Shown piece by piece: positions 44,931 through 56,469 of a stretch of 64,000 nt of DNA. Position numbers and translations under genes: made by a program. The notes under the pieces were generated by a model. It was not told the DNA's origin. It saw only the letters and a list, made by a program, of their open reading frames with translations, and made no database searches. Source of the stretch: Parelaphostrongylus tenuis (lineage: Eukaryota; Nematoda; Chromadorea; Rhabditida; Metastrongylidae); NCBI GenBank assembly GCA_019055375.1, contig JAHQIW010003912.1:57909-121908 (forward strand), read 5' to 3'. The stretch's first letter is position 1, and every line of letters begins with the position of its first letter.

Positions 44931-46326
44931 GTGTTATGCAAGAGCAATTGGTGTGTACTCGGTGCAGCTGGTGGTGGACATTCTTCTGTTCAAAATTTCA
45001 GCACGACACAGCAACTGTGCGACTTTCAGAGGATTCCTGCACACAGCTTCATCCATTGAGGTGAATTCATTCAACTGCTTCACACTTTCCTTTCGAAGTG
45101 CGATTAAATGCTGAAGTAAAATGAGTGCTCTCAAACCAAGTTCCTACTCCAACATTCACCCTATCGCGACACCAATGCTTCCAGAATCGCCACGCAATTT
45201 GCAAGCAGAACAAAGGGTTTATTTGATGTCTTTTCTTACACAGGCATTTGGGTTGTCATAAGCCGTGTTTCTGTTAGAACACGACTTCTTCTTTTTCGGT
45301 GGTTGGTGAAATAAAAATGTTCATGATTAAATTAGCTCATTGAGAAGCAGAAGACTGCTGAAAGGCAGTCGACTTATAGCGACTCAGTCAATGTGGCGAA
45401 TTTTGAGATGACTCGTTGGTCTGGTGCCACTGTTGCGAAATCCCGTCCACATACCGGCAATGCGTGGTGGCCTGGTGCCATTGTTGCACTGCGCGACACT
45501 TAATTTTCTTTTGACTGCTACAGCTCACTAAGAAATCATTTAAAAAAACCGAATACATCAATGGAATAAGCAGAATGTAGACTACTGAATGGTTACCAAA
45601 AGCTAAGGGAAACGCTCTGCTCCACAGAGAAATGCGTTATAACGCCACAAATGTGAAACATAGTTTTATTTTAGATGCTACAGCGAAATGAAGGGTTTTC
45701 TCAAAAGCACAAGCATGTCGTTGGAATCATGAAATCTACTGTGTTAATCATAATATATCTTCTATTTTATTCGCTTTCTCGCACTCATCATCCACAGTTT
45801 TCCTGATTTTGCTTCCCAAACTTTGAAATTCTATCAGCGACAGTTAGAAGTGACATCTAAACTACAAAGTGCGTTAACACGGAAAATGTGTTAAATTAAC
45901 ACCAGTATAATGATTAGCTGCTCATTTCTACCAATCTTCGTTATTTCATCAAGAGATGCACATCATTCTTTAGGCAGAAGGAGATTAACACGCAAACCAA
46001 AAGCGCCCAATAGGCGCGAGTTTGTTAGACAAAGACCCTCGATTTTTTTAAATATCGATAAATGATGAAAAAAGTACAAAGTTGATAAAAACGGTTTCTA
46101 TATTGCAAATTTTGGCGTTGCTGTATTTTTTTTATATTACTGCTGACAATTTTATTGAACCCTTTGTTCAATTTTGGTCTAAAATCTGTTTCAATTTTCT
46201 ATTTTGTAGCGCGCCTAAGTTAAGGATGGCGAGAATCAACGTGTCGTAGTAGTTGAGTTGCACAAGGAATAACGACCGATATTCTAAAAATCTCCTGGTT
46301 TTAAGCTGGCAAGCATCTTTAGAACC
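44931..46326. other. Intergenic, nothing recognised
   Basis: AT-rich with small frames. 45410-45500 has a short internal repeat (GGTCTGGTGCCACTGTTG and GGCCTGGTGCCATTGTTG). Confidence 0.35.
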
Positions 46327-47215
46327 GTGAAATATTACAGCGTGACTGGAGGGATTGAAGGACGTCTTCAAAAAGATTGTCTACCACCTTGTCTACTCTG
46401 GAAAACAATTGAAAGATCCGCCGCCTGGTTCAACGAAATTCGGGGCGTTCGATGTGCAAAGTGGCTTGAACGCTCGGGATCAGCGAGTGGAACCCTAGAA
46501 AATTGGCAAAAATAAGCGCAACCTGCGCGATTACAAGATCGCTCATGTGTCACTTTCTGGACAAAGAGATGATGGAGTAACGGCTGTATATGGCTCGCCG
46601 AATGATCCGTTTGATAGGTGTTGCTCGTTTGTCAAAGGCGCCTTTTACGGACGTAAAGGCATTCAGGCCGAACGATCGCCAAAATTGACATCAGCTTCTC
46701 AAAATGGTCAGCAGAAGTTGAAAGTAGCAAAAGTCATGGGATACAGTCATTTTGCAGTCTCTGTAATGGTCTAGGCCAGCATTTATGCCATCGGATAGAC
46801 TTCTCTAGTCTACATCAACGGAAACGTCAAAATGAACGCTGCCAACTATCGCCAACAAGTTTTGTGCGTTGTACTAGAACGTTAGAGTACTCGTCACTTT
46901 AGCTCCTGCGAATTTACGCTTTAGCAGAATTGGGCCGCTGCCCATATAACCCGTTTAACGATCACCATCCGTCAACAGCTGTATCCAGACTTTTGGGGCA
47001 AGGACATTTGGCCATCAAATTCGTTGGATTTCAACTCAGTGATCAAAAACGTGTGCTCTATATTGGAGGAGGAAGTCTCGGCTACTCGCTACACTAGCCT
47101 AGATGCGCCTTAAACAGCTGTCACAAGCGCATGAGACGAAATTACGGTGGAAACGTATGCATGCACCGCTGAAAGCTTTTGCAAACGATTTGTAAATGTA
47201 TAGAGGTAAAAGGAG
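46327..47215 (+). pseudogene. Tc1/mariner-superfamily transposase relic, nearly full length
   Basis: Frame-shifting translation follows a transposase from the helix-turn-helix region (about 46400-46520) through LTSASQNGQQKLKVAKVMGY (46690-46745), FAVSVMV, a stop, YINGNVKMNAANYRQQVL (about 46815-46865), then QNWAAAHI at about 46927 (QQDWAPAH-like, second catalytic Asp replaced), DIWPSNSLDFNS (about 47007; NSPDLNP-like) and a C-terminal helix. At least three stops. I did not find matching terminal repeats. Confidence 0.65.
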
Positions 47216-48390
47216 ACGATTTTGAGGATTTATCAAAACTTTTCTTATTTACTGTTGTAATCGTTGGTCTAATAAATGAAATTGCTAATTAAGCGAATGA
47301 AATCACAGCGAATTGAAACCAGACTTGTCTTTGAGGAAATAACAGCCATAATTTGATACGTGCACCATCACGACAAGTTACTGTTTTTGCCAGATATGCA
47401 TCCAACCTTTTCAAACGAAACTGAAAAATGTGAGATATGCGGCGCGTTTCTCAGGAAATGGCTAACGCCTCAAACGTTACACTACACCTTTTGATGCTTA
47501 TTGCTGCTCCTGAGTTACTCCATCTACCCTGTTTCTCATTTGCGCAATTTGTTCTCCTTCATTCAATGTTCATTGTTAGATATTAAATGGATAACATTCT
47601 CTTATAACAGATTCAAGATTGCTCACTCCGTGTAAGTCTTCGAGATTTCAGAAGTAGTGAAATGTGAATTGAACCAGTCACCTATATACTCCTAACATTA
47701 ACTCAATGAAAAGAGCTGTAAAAAGCTAATGACTTTTTCTAACAAAACCATGACCAAATTTTGTTCTTTGTTCGTATTAGTCGCTTAATTATTTTCGACC
47801 ATGTGCTAGTAAAACCAATGTTCCTTCCATATGCATCTGCTGCTCTTGCAATAAAACGGGTACATCGGATTATATATTAGATTTGAATAATGAATAGAGT
47901 CTAAATATGGGTGCTACTGTCAAAAAATATTCTTATGCACATTTGCCTCGTTAGAGACGTTTTCTAAATTGCAATGTGCCTTAATCAAGGCAACATACGC
48001 AAAGTTCTTTTCCAAATCTTCGTCTTCTATCTAAAATATAAATGAACTCTGCCGTGGAAACCACTTTTTTGTAGTATCAAATCCTTCTATCATTTTGCCA
48101 CAGTTTCCTCCGAAGTTCTCAATATATCGCGCGATAATCAAATGAAGTATAGGTTTATCTGACAACGAAGTTATTAAATTAAGAAATTTGAAGAAAGACA
48201 TACAAATTGGATATTATCAGCGAATCAAGTGGAAGATATTGCGAAGCACACAGTACAAACAGTTTTGATAAACGATGCTTAAAGCAAACCTCTTGCGCGC
48301 CATTCATCAAAAGACCAAAAGCAGTGCTACATTAGTTCACTGAGAATTCTTCACAACTCCTTTCAGCGATGAGTCGTTTAGCAAGTGTCT
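47216..48390. other. AT-rich intergenic, nothing recognised
   Basis: Only short frames. Confidence 0.4.
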
Positions 48391-48704
48391 CTAAAAAGTC
48401 TTAGCACAATTGATACAATGGATTGTAACAGAAAATGAACGCTTCAAATCATTAATATTTGAGCGACAAAAGTGAGTGATACTGGGAAAAAGGTTGCACT
48501 GCCTTGCTGCGACGTTTCGTTTTTCAATTACCAAACTTTCAAAAATTTGTTGGTTAAGTGTGATATTCAGTAAGCTCGTTATATCGCTTTTTATGGCTGA
48601 TAAAGGACTAATTACTAATGTTCTAGAAGTGTTCTGTCGTTTATCGGGTAAAATCCCCTCATCCACAAGAACAACTACTAAGCTTGGCGAAAATCCAGGA
48701 ACGT
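48391..48704 (-). CDS. Candidate host exon, unknown family
   Basis: On the minus strand the acceptor ATGACTTCAG precedes an open frame from 48704 to a stop at 48391 (about 104 codons). It includes PSLVVVLVDEGILPDKRQ and TLVISPLSAIKSDITSLLNI. The VISPLSAIKSD segment resembles motif Ia of RecQ-like helicases (VVSPLxALMxDQ), but the rest does not follow a helicase, so I assign no function. Composition looks coding. A mariner end starts 40 bp upstream. Confidence 0.35.
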
Positions 48705-48743
48705 CGTTCTGAAGTCATTTCGATATTTTGGGAAAAACAAGAT

Positions 48744-49105
48744 TAGGTCGTGCCATAAAGCTTGTCACTAGCACATTGAACATCTAACTTATTAGGCGAA
48801 AGTAACCAGGATTTCATGACTTCGGTAATGTTCGATTTCGCATTTTGTTACAAACCTTTTGGTATAAAGCTTGTCTATACTTTCTTCAAGATGGAGCTGT
48901 CGTGGAAACAAATTGGCTGCTGCTCATGAGCGATTAGCTCGTGAGTTAAAATGCTAATGAAGCGGCGGGCAAGATTGGAAGCTAGGGCGATCGTCTGGTT
49001 GCAGACATAACGGCTAGGAAAGCTCTCGCAAAGTTAAAAGCTGGAGAGAAGAGTCTGGAGGATCGGTCGGACTCGGGCGTCAATAGGAAGCTCCACTAAT
49101 CTTGC
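48744..49105 (+). pseudogene. mariner relic, 5' half only
   Basis: Left terminus TTAGGTCGTGCCATAAAG at 48744; N-terminal helix-turn-helix relic ending KALAKLKAGEKSLEDRSDSG at about 49030-49085. Sequence switches to BEL/Pao integrase at about 49105, so the 3' half is gone. Confidence 0.55.
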
Positions 49106-49108
49106 GCG

Positions 49109-50190
49109 ATGCTTTTTGCACAAGTCACAGGCATTATTCGACGTTGTGTCCAGTGCCAACGCTTTAATAAGTTACCGTACAAAGATCCGCATCAGACAGA
49201 TCTCCCACAACAGCGCGTTACAAGATCACGACCATTTGAGCATGTGGGCCTAGATTACTTCGGCCCACTAACAGTAATTCAATCAGACGGAACGGAAAAC
49301 AAATGTTATGGCGCTATAATAACGTGCAAGGCCGCTAAGCTCATATACTTAGACATCGTATTTGACCTATCGGCCACTGCTTTGTTGATGTTTTTACGCC
49401 GTTTTTTCGCAAGACGAGGGTTTCCCGCTTCGATTACGAGCGATAAATGCCCCATTTCTTCTAGCGGATAACATTTTGAGCGAGTGCCTTCAGGCCTTCC
49501 AGAATGACTCAGAGGTCCAACGCACAGTAGCAGACTACGAACTTCAATGGAGATATAATACTCCGCTCGCCCCTTGGCAAGGGGGATTCTATGAAAGACT
49601 CATTAAATTAGTAAAGCAGTCGTTGTACAAGACACTAAGTACAACAAAAATTTCAATGGAACATATCTCAACTGCAATTATAAAATCGAATCACTTTTGA
49701 ACACCAGACCTCTATTGCGGGTAGAGTCCGCCTTCACAGAAGATAAAATACCTAGACTTATAGATTTTCTTCAAAACGATTTTGAGGTTCCTTATCTGGA
49801 AAACGGTCTTAATGTGTAAGAAAGTGACCCTGCGTACTACACGTTAGAAGCACAAACCTTCATGAACACAAAACAGCAGGTCATAGAGGCCTTCAGATTA
49901 TCTAGCAAACTTATGGAGAAGTTCTGGAACATATGGACACAGCATTACCTAAAATCTTCAATAGAGAAGCACCAAAGGGAACAGAATAAGAAAAGAGGAG
50001 CAAAGCGTCCTCACAAGAAGGGCGACGTCGTTTTCATCGACGACCCTCTTCACCCGAGACATATCTGGAAAATCGGCAGAATCAAACAACTCGTCAAAAA
50101 CTCCCAGGGAATTATTCGTGAAGCGGTGGTCCTATTACATCGCGGCCTTCAATCCAAAGACCAGTGAGCCTCTTGATATCACTAGAGATA
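49109..50190 (+). pseudogene. BEL/Pao LTR-retrotransposon integrase and pol C-terminus, broken
   Basis: Reads CVQCQRFNKLPYKDP (zinc-finger end), FEHVGLDYFGPLTV with the first catalytic Asp (about 49240), DIVFDLSATALLMFLRRFFARRGFP (about 49350-49430, quoted in part), SDKCP (second Asp; SDNAP expected), then after a frame shift near 49460 LAPWQGGFYERLIKLVKQ with the catalytic Glu (about 49570). A further shift is at about 49690 and a stop at about 49817. The C-terminal GDVVFIDD...HIWKIGRI (about 50021-50075) is the chromodomain-like end of BEL/Pao pol. No gag, protease, RT or LTR seen. It is an internal fragment. Confidence 0.75.
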
Positions 50191-50195
50191 GACGA

Positions 50196-50769
50196 TGTAT
50201 CATCACAGGAGGAATCTCCACAACGTAATCAGGAGACAGAGGAACTAGACAAAAAATCGCCTGCGCAAAACTCGAAAGAGACCAACACGCCATGGATCTC
50301 CGACCAAGAAAACAAATAAGTTATCGAGACCTGACAAATCCCTTCGACTAAGCAGACTAAGATACAATCCTTTGCGCAAAAATCACCTACAATCTTGAAT
50401 CACCTTTTGCACAAAAGACAACCTCAACTCGGGCGGGTCCACAACAAATTGCAGTTATTGGCGGAACCAAAACCTTTTGTCTACGTACACAAATACTTTA
50501 TTTACAGATCAATTTCTTTACTCTCTTTCTTCCTTTTCCCTTTCTTCTCCATTGTATCTTAATATTATTGAAGTTACAGTTATATATATACGTCGTTATT
50601 ATTATTATGCTTTTGCTGTGTTAATATTGTATTTATGTATATATTTTTTTAGGTTGTCTTGATACTCCCTATAATCTAGTAATTACTCGCGTCAGCAGCA
50701 GCAGCCGTCAGCGACATCAATCAATCAACACATCCAAATCACTAGCAACGGCGGACCAGCCTCGTTGCT
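50196..50769. other. Downstream of BEL relic, possibly its 3' region
   Basis: 50200-50460 is A-rich without a clear frame; 50470-50660 is T-rich. A CAGCAGCAGC stretch lies at 50692. I could not find a second copy that would prove an LTR. Confidence 0.35.
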
Positions 50770-50857
50770 ACATCTGGTTCATTGGTGGTTCAGTGGTAGA
50801 ATGTTCGCTTGCCACGCGGACGACCCGGGTTCGAATCCCGGTCAATGCACCAGATGT
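50770..50857. repeat. Perfect 9-bp inverted repeat enclosing the tRNA
   Basis: ACATCTGGT (50770-50778) and ACCAGATGT (50849-50857) flank the tRNA and would extend its acceptor stem. Confidence 0.85.
50779..50849 (+). tRNA. tRNA-Gly (GCC)
   Basis: Complete cloverleaf. The acceptor stem TCATTGG (50779-50785) pairs with TCAATGC (50842-50848), with a mismatch only at 1:72 (T against C, where G1-C72 is expected). D-arm GTTC/GAAT. Anticodon stem TTCGC/GCGGA with loop TTGCCAC, anticodon GCC at 50811-50813. T-stem CCGGG/CCCGG with loop TTCGAAT. Discriminator A 50849. CCA follows directly in the DNA (50850-50852), unusual for a eukaryotic nuclear gene. The mismatch at position 1 and the encoded CCA raise the possibility of a pseudogene or retrotransposed copy, but all other helices are intact. 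Confidence 0.8.
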
Positions 50858-50939
50858 ACATAGCCATATGAAATGGCTTTTTCAGAGCCAATTCTACAAA
50901 TTCCGCATTCTGCTCTCTCTAAGTACACGCAGGCGACTG

Positions 50940-52430
50940 TACGGAAAATGTATTTTATGAGCGCCTTTTTGCATGTGAGGGGGTGTGATGAGAGGTAATG
51001 AACCAAAATATTTATGTCACTTGGTTTTCGGCAACACTTAGTAATGTAGCCGTATTCAGGGTTTTACTTAGACATAAAGAAAGAGGAGCCAATTTTTCTT
51101 AGGTGTCTCATGGGTGAATCTTATGTACTCTGACTGTTCATTCAACAATTCAAAACATCTGTCCATCTCTTTTTGTGTGGAACAGATAACAAAACAATCA
51201 TCAATGTGTCTACAGTAGAGTATTGGCTTGAGACTAATTGCTGGGATTTCCGCTTTGAACCTGAAGGAAATAGCAACAATAGCAATAAGAGATTATTTCA
51301 AACCAGCTCCTTTTGCTACTCAGACCAATTCATCATTCAACGTTTGGTATTCATTTTTAAACACTTTTCTTCAAAGACGGTCGATAGAGGAGAGAATCCT
51401 CGACATTTTTTTCGATATATCAATATCTAACTTACAAGGAATTATCACAAACTAGCCACTCTCATCAATAAGGAAAAGTCTAATGTTTTTGGACTATATC
51501 AACTCCTGAACCTCCCTCATTCCACATTTTTGTGCTTCTGTGAGGTTGGAGCGAAACTTTTCTCGCTATAGTAATTGAAGATTTTGAAAGTTTCGTTTGC
51601 AAATATCCGAGATTTCATATCGACTTCATAGTTAGGGTCTTGCTGTCTATAGAATGGTTGAGGAAATGGTGGTGATGGTAATGCCTCTGTTTGCTGTTGT
51701 TCACTCCTAGTGTGTTCTTCATCAGTAGCCTCATAACCTAGTCTGTGTTAAAGCTCATGCAAACTGCATGCGCCCCTACGCAAAGATACCTTAGAAATGG
51801 GTTGAGATGGTCAAAGATTGGGTTTCAATTGTAATACCGAGCACACGTTGTCATAAAGAGCCATTTCCCCCAACACTGAGACCCCTGATATTACATCATG
51901 TAACCTAGTTTGACTCTCAAAGCTTTCGCATACGGTGGCTGCCTTTTTATTTGAGGATGATCTAAGCAATTTATTTAGAGTTTTCGAATTTTCTGAGTAA
52001 GGTTATTTTGGCATTTGACCTAATAGAATCATAGATCGAGGTCGACACCGTACGAATCGCTCCCAAAGGCGTTTCTCTAAGTATAGGCCACAGTAATATT
52101 CTTTCGACACGCACTTCTTCAGTTGAACATACATTTTGTCTTATTTGCAAAGAAGAATCAAAGCAAGGAAGATCAAAGAGAATCTTGCAATAGTCGCATC
52201 TCGAGCTCCAATATTCGGTGGCTGTCTTTTGTCAGGCCGCATAGTTCATGAAGTCGCTTTAGTTTGATAGAGTTCCGGGTGACCTGATGTTCAATGCAGC
52301 GACGGAGGAAGTCAATCGCTTGTCTAGCTAAGACAATCTTTTGTTTAGTGACAGGACTTCCTTGACTTGTCAGAAATATGTTGCTGGTACTTGTTGAAGA
52401 AATTTCCAAGACCGACTACCAATTAACCTT
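50940..52430 (-). pseudogene. Penelope-like element reverse transcriptase, decayed
   Basis: On the minus strand, from about 52410: an N-terminal block with LARQAIDFLRRCIEHQVT and LKRLHELCGLTKDSHRILEL, then fragments, then the catalytic RT motif LYCRHIDDCFVIC (about 51226-51188; R(Y/H)xDD is the Penelope form), KEMDRCFELLNEQSEYI, then after a shift ENWL-like KKNWLLFLYV (about 51100) and RKPSDINILVHYLSSHP-like sequence (about 51040-50985). These blocks, in this order, are specific to Penelope-like RTs. The GIY-YIG endonuclease is not seen; the sequence ends before the tRNA. Confidence 0.65.
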
Positions 52431-54689
52431 GGCACTGATTGAAATATTCCGTGATTATATTTGGTTCAGCAATCACGAGGTTGTTTATTCACGTTTATTT
52501 TGGACAATACAAAATGGTGCAATAGAGATCGTATCGGTGGCTAACACTTCGACAGGCATGCATTCCTCAGAGCCTGATAGAGTCCTACTGACTTATACCA
52601 ATTTAGTACAATTGTGTAGCTTCTTTTGAAGGAGCATAATTAGATGGAGATTTGCTGTGTGTACAATCATAAAATGGTAGTAGATCCACTTGCAGCTATC
52701 TTATCATTGATGTCATCCTGGTATTATCTTATGTCTCAGTATCATCTTCGTATGAAAGGGATTTTATTGGTGTGTTCTACAATCATTGTCACTTACGTAG
52801 CTGGGAGTGATGAGCTCAGCTGCATCCGATGCTGCATCATCTGCATCTTTGAATCCCGTCGAGGGCGTCAAAAAGCTCACGTAAGATTAGTACGTTAATG
52901 TTCAAGAAACTGAAACCGTCTTAATGTGATGCGATTTGGGCTGATTTGGTCTCGAGCCTTTATAAATCTTATGGAGCAGTAGTAGACGCACAACTGAAGA
53001 AAATGGATTAAGCTGGAGTCAAAAGGGAACATGTGAGTTGAGCTGTATCGTTGTTATGGTGCAGACGACGGAGTAAAAGTTATAGGTCGCTTATGGACTT
53101 ATTAGTCTAGTCAGCCTTTATTTAATATGGGGACAGCAAGCCTTCTTCGTCTCCGTGTTGATCACATTCACCTATCCTGCAACTGCCACCGTGCAGGTTT
53201 GTATTATTCCATCGACCTACAGGTTAAATTAGTGGAGCTATACTTTTGAAGCAATGAGTTTTTAGACAGTCCGCTCTAAGAACGGATGCGAAGCCCTTAA
53301 CCTACTTCTTCACTGGGTTATGTTCGGATTTTTTATTGCTTGATTCATCTGCCATATGTTTATTGCCAGCGTACTTTCTTGTGAAGGTAGCATAATATAT
53401 ACTTTACAGCTCTAAAGATAATACTTAAAACAGCACCGCATGTCTGTGCGTTGTGAAAAATCTTCAAGCAATCAGAGAAAGGGGAGAGTTAACACAATGA
53501 TGCACACTTTTTCTAGAAAAATCTCAAAGATACTGGTTTGTTCAGACGGTATTTCTCGTATTCCTCTTTCTTCCTCAAACGCAAGGATCGACACTGATCT
53601 ACGAAAAAGTCATCGATAAACTAGCAAGAGCAATAGAAGGACTTGTAAAGAAGAAATAATTGCTGATGATGAACTAATAATATAATGGCGTGCTAAAGTG
53701 AACATGATTTAAAGTATGCTAGTTCTCTAGCTAAAACAATAGTCAAAAGCATAAATAAAGCACCTCTTCAAGAGTGAAATTGCCTTGTGCAAACGCTGAG
53801 CATAGCAGCATCTAATTTTCTGTCCGAGAAAATAGGTCAAATACAATGGAGATGATGGTTCTATATGGATCAGTGAATCTGAATTCCCGACGGGTCTGGT
53901 TTACTGTAATTTCCTGTAGCAATGATAACAGAAATGTGTTATAGTTGAGTAGAACAATACAGTGGAATATGGTGAATAGTATACTATCATAGCATAAAAA
54001 AGAAAAAATAATCTAAATAATTATTTGAAAACCTTGATGAGTTGCCCATTTTATTCGAGAAATAGTAAGATGGTCAGGCAAGAACGTTTTTCACTACAGC
54101 CTGGAAATCGTGCGTTTATCTCCCAAATCGTCATTACAAACACCCAACAACACTTTGTTGGTCGAAAAATTATTAGTAACATTGCGATCCGACTCCTTAT
54201 AAGAAGGTAGTGATTTCTCTCGCAGTGATTTTGCAGTTGATTCGCAGAATACAAGCCGAAATGTAGAATAGTTAGGAATGAGTCAATTTCTGATTGAATG
54301 TGACTGTAGTAGATAACTGATTCACATCCTTCACACTGCAGATGTACACCTAGATAATAGACCTCAATTATTGTAAGACGTTAACCATGAGAGGCAATAA
54401 ATAATGTACAAGACTTGACTGTAATGAATGCTTACAGAATTGCTGTTAGGAAAAATGATTGATTTTGCATATTTCGCTCCATCTTATTAAAACGATTACA
54501 AATCTTCACATTTCCCATGTAGTAGTGTTATTCTAAGAGAAGATCGCTAGCTTAGTTGATAAACAGTTGAAGATCTGAATAACAACTGTAATAATAGACA
54601 ATGTTCATGTGATAGCAACAGCGAAGCACCGACTGAAAGAAACGAGGTGGAACACATTATACTCCACTTGAAAGACACCACGATATCTT
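52431..54689. other. AT-rich intergenic, nothing firmly recognised
   Basis: 52845-52875 shares a short piece with 28120-28150. The open frames at 52378-52629 and 52644-52898 have no motif. Confidence 0.35.
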
Positions 54690-54800
54690 TCCTTCTGCTA
54701 CTCTTAGTACGCGGCGAGCAGTACTTCTGAGAAGGGCGAAACCGCCGAAACGTGCGTATATTATTCAGATACAATATCAACCTCGTAAAAGGCTCAATAA
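54690..54800 (+). ncRNA. Hammerhead-like motif in a retrozyme-related fragment
   Basis: CTGAGAA (54727-54733; G8 appears as A), helix II GGCG/CGCC with loop AAAC (54735-54746), GAAA (54747-54750), CGTGCG and TA (54751-54758). It is followed by ATATCAACCTCGTAAAAGGC, which parallels the GTATCAACCTCGTTTAGGC after the ribozymes at 18.6 kb. Helix I is not convincing. Probably a diverged, inactive member. Confidence 0.4.
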
Positions 54801-55520
54801 AAGGTCTGTGAAATTGAAATATTTTTCTGAGGTTCCGGTTAGATCAAAAAGATGTTATGATAATCCTATGACCAACTCAGTATTGAACATTTGTCGCTGA
54901 CCAAAGAATGATTTACAAGAAATCCTCACTGTAGACGTATTTCCAGCAGTGATATTAAAACTTTATTTCCGAGAATGTTTAATAAGAACACTGACCCCTG
55001 TAAGAGATTGATGCGAATCCAACTCTCGCTTGAGGTTCAAAGTTTTCTACATCACATAACATTCTTGGGTATATTGTAATAATTTTACTATAAAAGCGGT
55101 GAAATAACTGAATCACCGCTGTTCGATTTTTCATTCCTTGAGGCTCGTTAGCTGAACTTTTCTTCAGTATATCCAGGAGGAATAGCTCCGAGTGTTTATC
55201 TTGACTAAGTCTTGTTTTTTTTCCTCTCTCCTCCAAACAATTCCCTTACTCTTTCTCTTTACCCTTTTCTTCATATCACTATTCCTGCTTTTTTACACTA
55301 ATTTCACATTCATCTGGCTCAGACGTTTAGTATTTTGCTTTCAGTAGGTATTCAATCGGTCTACCGTTAAGTCTCATCAATTTTGCCCCTTCATTTATAT
55401 GGCTTTCCATCTGCACGTCAAGGACACATTCTATATCAATCGGTTCGCATTATACGGACGCCGGAGCGAAATTTTTAAGACAAATCACAATCCACTTATT
55501 TGTACTTGATTACATGTGTG
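54801..55520. other. Intergenic, nothing recognised
   Basis: T/C-rich at 55200-55300; no gene evidence. Confidence 0.35.
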
Positions 55521-55524
55521 TCGT

Positions 55525-55730
55525 TATTGCCCTTTTACTTCATTGATCCGTCTTCACAGTGCTTTTTTCACTGTGCTGATCCCAGTACCTCTAACATTAT
55601 ATTCGCTGTTTCGTCTTCCTCTTGAACGTCGTAGAATACCTTCTTGTAGTCTCGAGGATAGCGTGGCTGTGGTGGCGACTTGCATCATAACTGCTCGGAC
55701 ACGATGTCCCTCGTTATGATAAGCCAAATA
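55525..55730 (+). repeat. Dispersed repeat R5, copy 2
   Basis: Collinear with 32050-32260: TTGATCCGTCTTCACAGT, TTCACTGTG, CAGTACCTCTA, TTCGTCTTCCTC, GTAGAAT, GAGGATAGCGTGGCTGTGGT. Confidence 0.55.
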
Positions 55731-56019
55731 CTCCAAATCAAAATTTAGTTTAAACTGCCACTGTTCATCTTTTTGACACTCTACTCCAATGGAAAAACTT
55801 TTTGTCAATAATATCTTAAGATGAAACCAGAAACTATAAGCAGTTGTTGAAACATCAGCACGAACAACTGTGCGGCTTGTGCAAATAGTTCCATCTTAGG
55901 TTTTGCGGCGTTTCCGGTTATATCGTTGGCTTTACTTTGACGGCTTGACACTATTATTATTCATAATCTTTTCTCTAGTTTGCCACCAAAACCGTTCACC
56001 AGACAGAGTGACGATAGTG

Positions 56020-56225
56020 ATAACAGAGACATAGGAGAGACAACAGAAAAAATCACGCCGTCGTGTGAATCATGATTTTTTGGATTTTTCAGCGTTACAA
56101 AAGGGTGTTTTGAAGAGCCGGCACGCCGGCTGCAGCCAGAGATTCAAACCATTGAATGAGTACTAATGCTGCTATGAAAAGCTCCTGTTCAGCGGATGAG
56201 ATCGGTTTCTCCCTTTTCGAGAATT
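56020..56225. repeat. P1 foldback, right half
   Basis: GCGTTACAAAAGGGTGTTTTG, then GCAGCCAGAGATTCAAACC, CTATGAAAAGCTCCTGTTCA and GATGAGATCGGTTTC. Left half absent. Confidence 0.6.
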
Positions 56226-56469
56226 TCCAGCGAAACGGAGAGGGCATTCAACAAACACGATGAAGAGTAAAAATAGATTTGATTACGCATGAACAATGCG
56301 CAAGCCCACTTCGTGAAGAAGCCATGGCGCGAAGGTGAACAAATTGAACTGAATGGATCTGTGATTACAGAGATTACCTCGTGCGTACACCTTAGACGTT
56401 CAATGAACATAGAATACAGCAACTAAAAGAACTACACAGAAAATGATGAGCAGTGTGGACCGCATTTTA

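Noticed and set aside
50400..50780. LTR of the BEL/Pao relic
   Set aside because: No second copy or clear TG...CA boundaries; the tRNA-Gly next to it is a whole tRNA, not a primer-binding site.
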